39,292 bases of DNA from Sebaldella sp. S0638 (GTDB taxonomy: Bacteria > Fusobacteriota > Fusobacteriia > Fusobacteriales > Leptotrichiaceae). A program made the translations under genes and the position numbers. Under the pieces are notes generated by a model that saw nothing but the letters and a program-made list of their open reading frames with translations, ran no database searches and was not told where the DNA came from. Shown one piece after another: positions 24,131 to 31,444 of the stretch (position 1 is the stretch's first letter; each line of letters begins with the position of its first letter). The stretch lies in the NCBI RefSeq assembly GCF_024158605.1, contig NZ_JAMZGM010000032.1:1-39292 (forward strand), given 5' to 3'.

Positions 24131-25213
24131 ATGAAAAAGAAGGTATTGCTGACACCCGGCCCCACTAATATTCCGGAAAATCTTCTCGGAGTACTGGGAA
24201 CTGACATAGTACATCACAGAAAAGTAGACTTTCATAATGTTATGAAAGAGCTGAACGAAAATTTAAAGAAGATTTTTCAGACCAAAGAGAATGTATATGT
24301 ATTGACGTCATCCGGAACCGGCGCAATGGAGGCAGCGGTAGTGAACTATTTCTCCAAAGGTGAAAAAGTCCTTGTGATAAACACAGGATACTTTGGCGAC
24401 AGATTCAGGAAAATAGCCGGAATTTACGGACTGGAACCGATAAATCTGGAATATGAATTTGGTGAGTCATATAAATTAGAAGACGTAAAAAAAGCTTTGG
24501 CAGAAAATCCTGATATAAAAGGAATTTTCATAACTCACAGCGAGACTTCCACAGGTGTTCTGAATAATGTAAAAGCAGTGGGAGAATTAACAAAAAATAC
24601 GGATATACTTTTGGTAGTGGATACCATAAGCGGACTTGTGGCAAATGACTTTGACTTTGACGGATGGAATGTAGACGTAGCAGTGGCAGGAAGCCAGAAA
24701 GCATTTTTGATACCGCCGGGACTGGCGTTTATCGCAATGAGTCAAAAAGCCAGAAAAGCTGTGGAAAAATCAGATATTCCCAAGTATTACTTTGATATAA
24801 AACAGGCTGAAAAAGCTTTGGAAAGTAAAAACGAAACTCCTTTTACGCCGGCTATAGGGCTTATAATCGCAGCAAATGTTTCATGCAGGATTATAGCTGA
24901 AAAAGGAGTGGGAAACATAGTAAAAGAGAAATATGAGCTTAGAAAGTATATCGAAGAAAAGCTTTCAGAGCTGGATTTCAAGATTCTCGTAAAAGATGAG
25001 GAAAACAGAAGTAATACTTTGATTTCTGTGGTAAAAGACGGTATAAAGATAAAGAATGTAATCAGAAGCCTTGAAGAAAGAGGATATACCGTAACCGGAG
25101 GAAAAGGAGATTTCGAGGACAGTCTTATGAGAGTGGGAATACTCGGGGAATTTTCCAAAGAGGATATAGATAAATTTCTTGTTGTTCTTACTGAAGAACT
25201 GGCAAAACAATAA
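24131..25213 (+). CDS. Class V PLP aminotransferase (alanine-glyoxylate / serine-pyruvate type)
   Basis: A 360-residue pyridoxal-phosphate enzyme. It opens with LLTPGPTNIPENL, has the cofactor loop SSGTGAMEAAV, SETSTGVLNN and VVDTISG, and the Schiff-base lysine is in AGSQKAF (Lys190). The family transfers amino groups from serine or alanine to glyoxylate or pyruvate; the specific substrate is not determined. Its coupling to kdsA is unusual and might reflect amino-sugar or serine supply to envelope synthesis, or simply shared transcription. GGAGG overlaps the kdsA stop. Confidence 0.9.
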   Translation: MKKKVLLTPGPTNIPENLLGVLGTDIVHHRKVDFHNVMKELNENLKKIFQTKENVYVLTSSGTGAMEAAVVNYFSKGEKVLVINTGYFGDRFRKIAGIYGLEPINLEYEFGESYKLEDVKKALAENPDIKGIFITHSETSTGVLNNVKAVGELTKNTDILLVVDTISGLVANDFDFDGWNVDVAVAGSQKAFLIPPGLAFIAMSQKARKAVEKSDIPKYYFDIKQAEKALESKNETPFTPAIGLIIAANVSCRIIAEKGVGNIVKEKYELRKYIEEKLSELDFKILVKDEENRSNTLISVVKDGIKIKNVIRSLEERGYTVTGGKGDFEDSLMRVGILGEFSKEDIDKFLVVLTEELAKQ

Positions 25214-25304
25214 TCTTATCCGGTTATATTTCGTTTAAAGCAGGGGAGCTTTTGAAAAAAAGCATAAATATTAATAAATAAAACAAAAAATAAAGGAGAG
25301 AAAT

Positions 25305-27035
25305 ATGTTAAATGAATTTTCGCTGAGCAGAGGAAGAGCAATGATAAATTTTACTCTAAAATACTGCGATACATCAGAAAAATTACTGGACAGTTACGGG
25401 TTCAGAAGAGTAGTAGAAGTTTTCGTCAGAAGACTAAAAAAAGATGAAGGACTGATATATAATTTTTATCTTGATGCATTTAAGACAGATGATATGTTAG
25501 CTGATTCAATGATAGAAGTATTTAAGCTTCTTACAGTTTTTGACATAGATGAAGTCTTGAAAGTGGATAATAAATATTCTGTATTCTTTGAAGATAAAAA
25601 CCTTTTTATAGAATTAATAGAATTATTATACGGATACTGGAGAAGACTGGAAAGATTCACTATTGTAAGAAACAAAAGACTTGGAGAAGGTCTTCAGAGT
25701 GTAAGATTCTCACAGGCTAATAATAATTTTAACGAATTAGTGCTTGCTACATACAGAAGAATAGAAGAAACTGTAATGGGATATAAACACAGAGTGTACA
25801 GACAGCTTAACGCAGGAGCTAATGCAGGACTTACATTAAATGATATAAACTGGAACTGCCCTATAGAATACAGAGGGCTTAGCAGAATACCTTTTATAGG
25901 ATCTGTAATACTTCATCCGCCTTTTATCTCGTATTCTAAAAGAAACACAAGAGAGGGATTATTCCAGAGACATCAGAAAAATCCATTGGAAAACATAGTT
26001 CTAAATGAGGATGACTGGTTTGTGTATCCTGCCAAAGTCGGGGATTTACTGACATTTGTATTTTTCCATAAAGACTTTATGGCTCATGGTCTTACACTTG
26101 CGAACCTGTTTGAACTGGCAAAAGAAAGTGAATATATAGGGAAAAAGCCGGATATGATTTATCTGTTCGGATATCCTGACGGGGAAAACGAAAAGAGAAC
26201 TTTCTACTATAAAGATACAAAGAATGATATTTTAATAGGATATGCCAATTATACAGACGAGATCGACTATTTCGGATATATGAAAAAAATGCTTCTGACT
26301 CTGCATAATATTAAAAAGCTTGATGAAGGACATCTTCCTATACACGGGGCTATGGTAAACATAGTTCTTAGAAACGGAAAAGAGTCTAACATAGTAATTA
26401 TGGGAGACAGCGGAGCAGGAAAGTCGGAAAGTCTGGAAGCATTCAGAACACTTAATGAAAAATATATAAAGCATATGAGAATAGTGTTCGATGATATGGG
26501 ATTCCTGAAAATAGAAAATGACGGGAAAATAAAAGGATACGGAACAGAAATAGGAGCCTTTGTAAGGGTAGATGACCTTGAGTCAGGATATGCATTTGAG
26601 CAGCTTGACAGGGGAATCTTTACTAACCCTGACAAAATAAATGCCAGAGTTACTATACCGATTTCTACTTATGAGGTTATCTCAAAAGGGTATGAAGTGG
26701 ATATAATGCTTTATGCCAATAACTATGAAGATGCTGAAAAGAAGATAAAATTCTTTGAAGATGTAGATCAGGCTATCACAGTCTTTGAAGACGGGGCAAG
26801 AAAAGCCAAAGGAACTACAAGTGAAAAAGGTCTCGTAAAATCATACTTTGCCAATCCTTTTGGAGCTGTGCAGGAGAGAGAAACAAACGAGAAGCTTGTA
26901 AGGGAGTATTTCCACAAAATGTATGATCAAGGTGTGCAGATCGGGGAAATCAATACATCACTTGCAATAGAAGGTAAGGAAAAAGACGGACCTAGAAATG
27001 CTGCGGAAGAATTATTCCAGCTTATAAATCAATAA
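25305..27035 (+). CDS. HprK/PEP-carboxykinase-fold P-loop protein
   Basis: 576-residue cytoplasmic protein. The N-terminal half (about 1-320) is helical and unrecognised. The C-terminal half carries a P-loop GDSGAGKSE at residues 367-375, which closely matches the HPr kinase / PEPCK Walker A form, followed by VFDDMGFLK (probable metal-binding Asp pair). It resembles the long proteins often labelled phosphoenolpyruvate carboxykinase-like in fusobacteria and clostridia. Whether it is a kinase, a carboxykinase or another nucleotide-using enzyme is unknown. AAAGGAGAG precedes the ATG. It is monocistronic, ending at a strong terminator. Confidence 0.75.
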   Translation: MLNEFSLSRGRAMINFTLKYCDTSEKLLDSYGFRRVVEVFVRRLKKDEGLIYNFYLDAFKTDDMLADSMIEVFKLLTVFDIDEVLKVDNKYSVFFEDKNLFIELIELLYGYWRRLERFTIVRNKRLGEGLQSVRFSQANNNFNELVLATYRRIEETVMGYKHRVYRQLNAGANAGLTLNDINWNCPIEYRGLSRIPFIGSVILHPPFISYSKRNTREGLFQRHQKNPLENIVLNEDDWFVYPAKVGDLLTFVFFHKDFMAHGLTLANLFELAKESEYIGKKPDMIYLFGYPDGENEKRTFYYKDTKNDILIGYANYTDEIDYFGYMKKMLLTLHNIKKLDEGHLPIHGAMVNIVLRNGKESNIVIMGDSGAGKSESLEAFRTLNEKYIKHMRIVFDDMGFLKIENDGKIKGYGTEIGAFVRVDDLESGYAFEQLDRGIFTNPDKINARVTIPISTYEVISKGYEVDIMLYANNYEDAEKKIKFFEDVDQAITVFEDGARKAKGTTSEKGLVKSYFANPFGAVQERETNEKLVREYFHKMYDQGVQIGEINTSLAIEGKEKDGPRNAAEELFQLINQ

Positions 27036-27049
27036 TAAAATACAGAAAT

Positions 27050-27077
27050 AAAACGGCTTTTACAGCCGTTTTATTTT
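27050..27077 (+). terminator. Terminator after the HprK-like gene
   Basis: AAAACGGCT (27050-27058), loop TTTAC, AGCCGTTTT (27064-27072), then ATTTT. Confidence 0.88.
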
Positions 27078-27217
27078 AGGGGAAATTATTTATATGACAA
27101 ATAAAAGTATAAGCTGTGGTTTTGGCATTCCGATAAAAGATATAGCTTAAAAAATTAGACTTTTTGTGATATACTAAGATGAAAAAATATCAGACTGACT
27201 TTAGGATAGGAGACAAA

Positions 27218-28105
27218 ATGAAAGCATATATAGATCTTGGTTTTATAAAAATACACTATTACAGTATTATGTACATTATTGCATTTTTTCTTGGGATATT
27301 TATAGCCGGGAGGGATATAGTAGCCAAAGAAAGAGGAGTAAAAGATAAAAAAACTATTGAGGATTTTGCATTTTGGGTAATGATATCAGGATTAATCGGA
27401 GCAAGAGTATACTATGTTTTATTTAAACTTAATATGTATAAAGATAATCCGCTTTCTGTTTTTGCAGTATGGGAAGGCGGACTTGCAATACACGGGGGAA
27501 TTATCGGCGCATTTATAGGAGCTTGTATATTCGCCAAAAGAAAAAAGATGGATTTATGGGTACTTACGGATATGGGTGTAGGGCCTCTGCTAATAGGACA
27601 GGCAATAGGAAGAATAGGGAATTATGCTAACGGCGAGATAGAGGGAGTACCCACATTTACACCATGGAAAGTTATTTTAAAAGGAAATTTCGAGCAATGG
27701 TGGACGCAGTATCAGTCTATGTCTATGGATATGCAGTCTAAGTTCAAGGAACTGGTACCATGGGGAATAGTTTTCCCGAGCGGGACTTCCGCAGGAGATA
27801 GTTTTCCGAACTTACCTTTACATCCGGCGATGTTTTACGAATCAATTCTTAATGTAATAGGTTTTCTGCTGTTATGGTTCTATTTCAGAAAGAAGAGATA
27901 TAATCCCGGTGTACTTTCGATGATTTACCTGATAATGTATGCTTTGATAAGAAGTTTTGTAAGCTTTTTCAGAGTGGAAGATCTGTCGTTTTTCGGAATT
28001 ATAAGAGCACCGCATCTGATAAGTATAATAATGTTAATTTTGGCACTGACAGGAATAAAGTTTTTTAATAAAAATAATGCTAAAAAGGATACACCTAAAA
28101 AATAG
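27218..28105 (+). CDS. lgt: Prolipoprotein diacylglyceryl transferase
   Basis: 295-residue inner-membrane enzyme transferring diacylglycerol from phosphatidylglycerol to the lipobox cysteine of prolipoproteins, several of which are encoded in this window. There are about seven membrane segments; conserved blocks are YYSIMYIIAF, WEGGLAIHGGIIGA, the signature GRIGNYANGEIEG and HPAMFYES. The start is ATG 27218 with AGGAG 4-9 bases before it; an in-frame ATG at 27179 lies at or upstream of the likely transcription start (TATACT at 27170-27175), so it is rejected. It forms an operon with the next gene (11-base gap). Confidence 0.95.
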   Translation: MKAYIDLGFIKIHYYSIMYIIAFFLGIFIAGRDIVAKERGVKDKKTIEDFAFWVMISGLIGARVYYVLFKLNMYKDNPLSVFAVWEGGLAIHGGIIGAFIGACIFAKRKKMDLWVLTDMGVGPLLIGQAIGRIGNYANGEIEGVPTFTPWKVILKGNFEQWWTQYQSMSMDMQSKFKELVPWGIVFPSGTSAGDSFPNLPLHPAMFYESILNVIGFLLLWFYFRKKRYNPGVLSMIYLIMYALIRSFVSFFRVEDLSFFGIIRAPHLISIIMLILALTGIKFFNKNNAKKDTPKK

Positions 28106-28116
28106 GAGAGATAACT

Positions 28117-28500
28117 ATGAAAAAGCAACTGGATAAAGTTTCAGAATTTCACAGAACATTTAAGCTGGGTATGGAAAAACATCCTGTTTCAAAGCTGGAA
28201 AACGATAAGGCCAAATTAAGATATGAACTGATGAAAGAAGAAAACGACGAGTATATAGAAGCTGTGGAAAATAATGATATTATAGAAGTGGCTGATGCTC
28301 TCGGTGATATGCTTTATATATTATGCGGTACAATTATAGAACACGGTATGACAGGACTTATAGAGGAAGTATTTGACGAGATTCACAAAAGTAACATGTC
28401 GAAACTGGGAGAAGACGGAAAGCCTGTATACAGAGAAGACGGAAAAGTGATAAAAGGGCCTAATTATTTTAAGCCTGATATTGCTAAGATAATTAAATAA
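28117..28500 (+). CDS. MazG-like / all-alpha NTP pyrophosphohydrolase
   Basis: A 127-residue all-helical protein. The metal-binding motif pair ELMKEENDEYIEA and EVADALGDMLYIL (EExxE ... ExxD) is the hallmark of MazG/PRA-PH-like pyrophosphohydrolases, which hydrolyse nucleoside triphosphates to monophosphates and PPi. The C-terminal LGEDGKPVYREDGKVIKGPN strand pair occurs in phage and bacterial homologues of this group. It is probably a house-cleaning enzyme. AGGAGAG precedes the ATG; it is co-transcribed with lgt. Confidence 0.85.
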   Translation: MKKQLDKVSEFHRTFKLGMEKHPVSKLENDKAKLRYELMKEENDEYIEAVENNDIIEVADALGDMLYILCGTIIEHGMTGLIEEVFDEIHKSNMSKLGEDGKPVYREDGKVIKGPNYFKPDIAKIIK

Positions 28501-28510
28501 TAAATGTAGA

Positions 28511-28537
28511 AAAACCGGCAGTTAGAGCCGGTTTTTA
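28511..28537 (+). terminator. Terminator of the lgt operon
   Basis: AAAACCGGC (28511-28519) and GCCGGTTTTT (28527-28536) with a 7-base loop. It may also serve the convergent VOC gene. Confidence 0.88.
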
Positions 28538-28547
28538 TCTTTATATT

Positions 28548-28985
28548 TTATTCCGTAATTATAAGCATATCGTTTTCATCAAAGAGCCATGAATCAGCAT
28601 AGGCAACTTCCCAGTAATAACCATCCAGATCGGTGAAATATCCTCCGTAACCGCCCCAGAATGTGTCTGCTGCTTTTTTTACCACTTTTCCGCCGAGATT
28701 TTCTATTTTATTCAGGATTTCATCTACTTCTCCTTTGTTTTTGGCATTATAAGCAAGGGTAATTCCGGGAAAAGCGGAACCTTTCTCTTTCAGGTCAGGA
28801 ACATTTACATCTTCTGCCAATCCTGATAGAGGATATAATGCGAGTTTTGTTCCTCCGTTATTGAAAAAAACAATGGCGGGATTTTCTTCTCTGACAGGAG
28901 TTTCAAAACCAAGACCGTCTCTGTAGAATTCAAGAGATTTTGATACATTTTCTACGCCGAGGGTAATTATGTTAATTCTGTTCAT
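28548..28985 (-). CDS. VOC-superfamily (glyoxalase-like) protein
   Basis: A 145-residue vicinal-oxygen-chelate fold protein made of two beta-alpha-beta-beta-beta units: ITLGVENVSKSLEFYRDGLG in the first and a second half with GITLAYNAKNKGEVDEILNK and GGYFTDLDGYYWEVAYAD. Such proteins are metal-dependent lyases, isomerases or antibiotic-binding proteins. Ligand residues are partly present (Glu in YYWEVAY), but the first-unit His is not obvious, so activity is uncertain. The start is ATG 28985 behind AAGGATG; a TTG at 29003 is in frame but contains the ribosome binding site. Confidence 0.85.
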   Translation of the reverse strand: MNRINIITLGVENVSKSLEFYRDGLGFETPVREENPAIVFFNNGGTKLALYPLSGLAEDVNVPDLKEKGSAFPGITLAYNAKNKGEVDEILNKIENLGGKVVKKAADTFWGGYGGYFTDLDGYYWEVAYADSWLFDENDMLIITE

Positions 28986-29257
28986 AAATACACATCCTTT
29001 CAAAATTTGGACTTTTTTCGTAGATTGTTTATTCTATAATATAACATAAAAAAATATATGTAAAGTAATAAAATAATATTTAATTTATTAATCAAAAGAT
29101 TGATTTTCAGAAGTTTGACAACAATTTGTTAAATAAATCAAAATTAGATTTTTTTTGCTTTAGATATAAAATTATAATTATTGAAATATTTTGTTTGCAT
29201 TTGAAGAAAACAAGTGTTATATTACAGGAGTATTTTTAAAATTGTTAAGGAGAAAAA

Positions 29258-30558
29258 ATGAAAAAGATTTTTTGGTTTGTACTGCTATAACAGTGAATTC
29301 TGCGAGTATTGATTACTTAATGAATAATTCAGCAGCGTATCTCGGGAATCCGTCGCAGGCAGGAATTATTTCAGTAGACGGGGCTTTTTATAACCCGGCA
29401 GGACTCACACAGCTTGAAGATGGGACATATATTAATATAAACGGACTTTTTTCCGGTGTAGAAGAGTCAATGAATTTGTCAGATAAAAAATTTGATGCTA
29501 AAGATTATCCAATGGCACCAAGTTTTAATCTTGTGTATAAAAAGGATAAAAGTGCATTTTACTTAAATACCAGTGTAATTGCAGGCGGGCCACACCTGAA
29601 TTTTAAGAGCGGGGTAGCCGGGCTGGAGCTTGCTGCACAAGCATTTAATAAACTTGATCCTTTAGCGGGAACAGTGAGAGCTTTGAATGCAGAGCTGAAG
29701 AACGGGGATTTTGAGGGAGAAAACAGATATTATCAGGGAATTATAGGAGGGACTTATCAGATAAATAATGTATTTTCAGTATCTTTAGGGGGAAAATATG
29801 TTTATTCTGTAAGAAAGCTTGAAGGAGATGCCGAGTATTCTTTTAATAAGGGAAATCCTATAGGTGCGTCAATAAACGGAAATGATCTTCATATAAAGTC
29901 TAAAAGGGAAGCAGATGGTTTCGGAGGAGTAATCGGTCTGAATATCAGGGTAAATGAAAACCTGAATATAGGTATGAAGTATGATACACCAGTAAAGCTC
30001 ACTTTTGACACAAATGCCACTGAAGATAAGAAGATGTATATAGGAGCTTTGGGGAAAAATCTTGGTATTTCTGACTTTTATCCTACTTACAAAGATGGCT
30101 ACAGCGGAAGAAGAGATTTACCGGGAGTTCTGTCTTTTGGTATTTCAGGAAAAGTGAATAAGTTTACTTTAATGGCAGGGTATAATCATTATTTTAATAA
30201 GGCTGCTAATATAGATAATATAGCTTATAATGACGGGAATGAGATTAACTTTGGTCTGATGTATGATATGAATGAAAAGTTTACTTGGACAGCAGGAGTT
30301 AATATTGCTGATACGGGGGCGAAAAATTCGAGCTATAATGATGTAGAGTTTGCATTGAATTCACAGTTTTACGGAACGGGAATTATTTATAAACATGATG
30401 ATAAGAATGAATTTACTTTATCTGTTTCATACGTGCATTATAATTCAGAAAACGGTGAGGATGAAAATTTTATTGCCGGAACAAAGCTTGAAAAGTCTAA
30501 GGTTACTTATAAAAAAGGTGTAATGGGAATGGGAATTGGATATACACATAAATTTTAG
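29258..30558 (+). CDS. FadL/OmpP1-family outer-membrane protein, signal peptide frameshifted
   Basis: A long-chain fatty acid/hydrophobe transporter-type beta-barrel of about 430 residues. Mature motifs are NNSAAYLGNPSQAG, AFYNPAGLTQLEDG (the FadL NPAG signature), repeated amphipathic strands and a terminal phenylalanine (GIGYTHKF). The ATG at 29258, behind AAGGAGA, opens MKKIFWFVLL and then stops; the rest of the protein is in the -1 frame. Adding one T to the T6 tract at 29268-29273 gives MKKIFLVCTAITVNSAS, a normal signal peptide joined to the mature frame. The gene is therefore off in this sequence through phase variation, a recent mutation or a sequencing error. The mature frame is otherwise intact. 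Confidence 0.8.
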
Positions 30559-30560
30559 TA

Positions 30561-30589
30561 TTGAAAATAGTGTAAAAAATTGATATGAT
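30561..30589 (+). promoter_or_regulatory. Promoter of tRNA-Arg
   Basis: TTGAAA (30561-30566), 17 bases, TATGAT (30584-30589). The transcription start would fall 2-3 bases before the mature tRNA. Confidence 0.7.
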
Positions 30590-30598
30590 AATAGTGTT

Positions 30599-30675
30599 GC
30601 ACTCGTAGCTCAATAGGATAGAGCATCTGACTTCGGATCAGAGGGTTAGGGGTTCGATTCCTCTCGAGTGCGCCA
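30599..30675 (+). tRNA. tRNA-Arg (anticodon TCG)
   Basis: A complete 77-base cloverleaf with encoded CCA. The acceptor stem is GCACTCG / CGAGTGC, the D stem GCTC / GAGC, and the anticodon stem TCTGA / TCAGA with loop CTTCGGA. Anticodon TCG is at 30633-30635 and reads CGA-type arginine codons. The T arm AGGGG-TTCGATT-CCTCT contains one G-U pair. It stands alone with its own promoter. Confidence 0.95.
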
Positions 30676-30776
30676 CTTTTTAACACAACCCCTAAAATCA
30701 GAACTGTGTGTCAATGTTATCAGTGCCTTTGATAACTATTTTTTTATTATTAAGTTCAAAGTTTCTTTCAGTTCAT

Positions 30777-30933
30777 CTATATAATCTGGAATGGCAACAA
30801 AAATTCTATAGGACTTAAATATTCTGATATGGATGTATTCTATGATTGTTGGACTAATAAATATAGTAAGTCAATTCTGCTTTTAATTCATTTCAATTGT
30901 TAAATATATTATTGTTGATAAATTCTGTTTTAA
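30777..30933 (-). pseudogene. IS3-family transposase (OrfB) C-terminal remnant
   Basis: On the minus strand one frame reads NELKAELTYYIY, a stop, SNNHRIHPYQNI, and a shifted frame continues LSPIEFLLPF before a stop at 30777. This matches the end of IS3/IS150-type integrase-core transposases (YY.YYNN.RIH ... LSP.E). At least one nonsense change and one frameshift show that it is dead. A 31-codon frame with a good ribosome binding site (GGAGATGG, ATG at 30978) overlaps its upstream edge and reads MSNKKFGIRAARKKYLKQN; its status is unclear. Confidence 0.65.
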
Positions 30934-31039
30934 ATATTTTTTTCTAGCAGCTCTAATGCCAAATTTTTTATTGCTCATTTTTCCATCTCCTCATTTCATG
31001 TTATAATTGTAGTGAGGTTTGTTCTGGGAGGTGGTCACT

Positions 31040-31147
31040 ATGACTAAGTTATTAAACAAGCTTATACAAAAGTTGTGTGCATGTATCTTAATTCTGTACA
31101 TGCTGATATTTTGGGAAGTAGACACAACCAGACTTGCATTAGCGTAA
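31040..31147 (+). CDS. 35-residue single-span membrane peptide
   Basis: It begins MTKLLNKLIQKLCACILILY and continues through a hydrophobic stretch to FWEVDTTRLALA. A basic amphipathic N-terminus is followed by one membrane span and a short charged tail. The gene is compact and complete: an extended -10 (TGTTATAAT, 30999-31007), a strong GGGAGGTGG ribosome binding site 6-7 bases before the ATG, and a GNRA-capped terminator at 31163. Size and topology resemble type I toxins or other small membrane peptides, but I recognise no family and see no clear antisense promoter. Confidence 0.55.
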   Translation: MTKLLNKLIQKLCACILILYMLIFWEVDTTRLALA

Positions 31148-31162
31148 GCTGGCAAAATCTTG

Positions 31163-31189
31163 CAAAGAGAGGCGACTCTCTTTGTTTTT
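31163..31189 (+). terminator. Terminator of the small membrane peptide gene
   Basis: CAAAGAGAG (31163-31171), tetraloop GCGA, CTCTCTTTG (31176-31184), TTTTT. From here to the next promoter (31190-31354) I see no gene. Confidence 0.88.
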
Positions 31190-31354
31190 ATTAAACCAGA
31201 CAGAAAAAAGTTAGAATATCTGATTCAAATTAAAGAAATTGTATGAATGCTTGTTCCCATCCCACTTTTTTATAACAGTAAATGTAATTTAATATACTAA
31301 CTCTGCTTAACTTTGTTAAACTAGAATATTTATTCTAAAATTATAAAAAAAACG

Positions 31355-31383
31355 TTGATTTAATTTTTAAGTTGTGATATGAT
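31355..31383 (+). promoter_or_regulatory. Promoter of the autotransporter gene
   Basis: TTGATT (31355-31360), 17 bases, TATGAT (31378-31383), about 60 bases before the start codon. Confidence 0.55.
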
Positions 31384-31444
31384 ATCCTTGCATATGATTT
31401 GAATGACAAATTCATATAGATAATAGTAAAGTAGGTAAATTTTT

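Noticed and set aside
30673-31280. CCACTTTTT next to the tRNA-Arg 3' end and again near 31268 as integration att sites
   Set aside because: Only nine bases match and none of the tRNA 3' part is duplicated; no integrase is adjacent.
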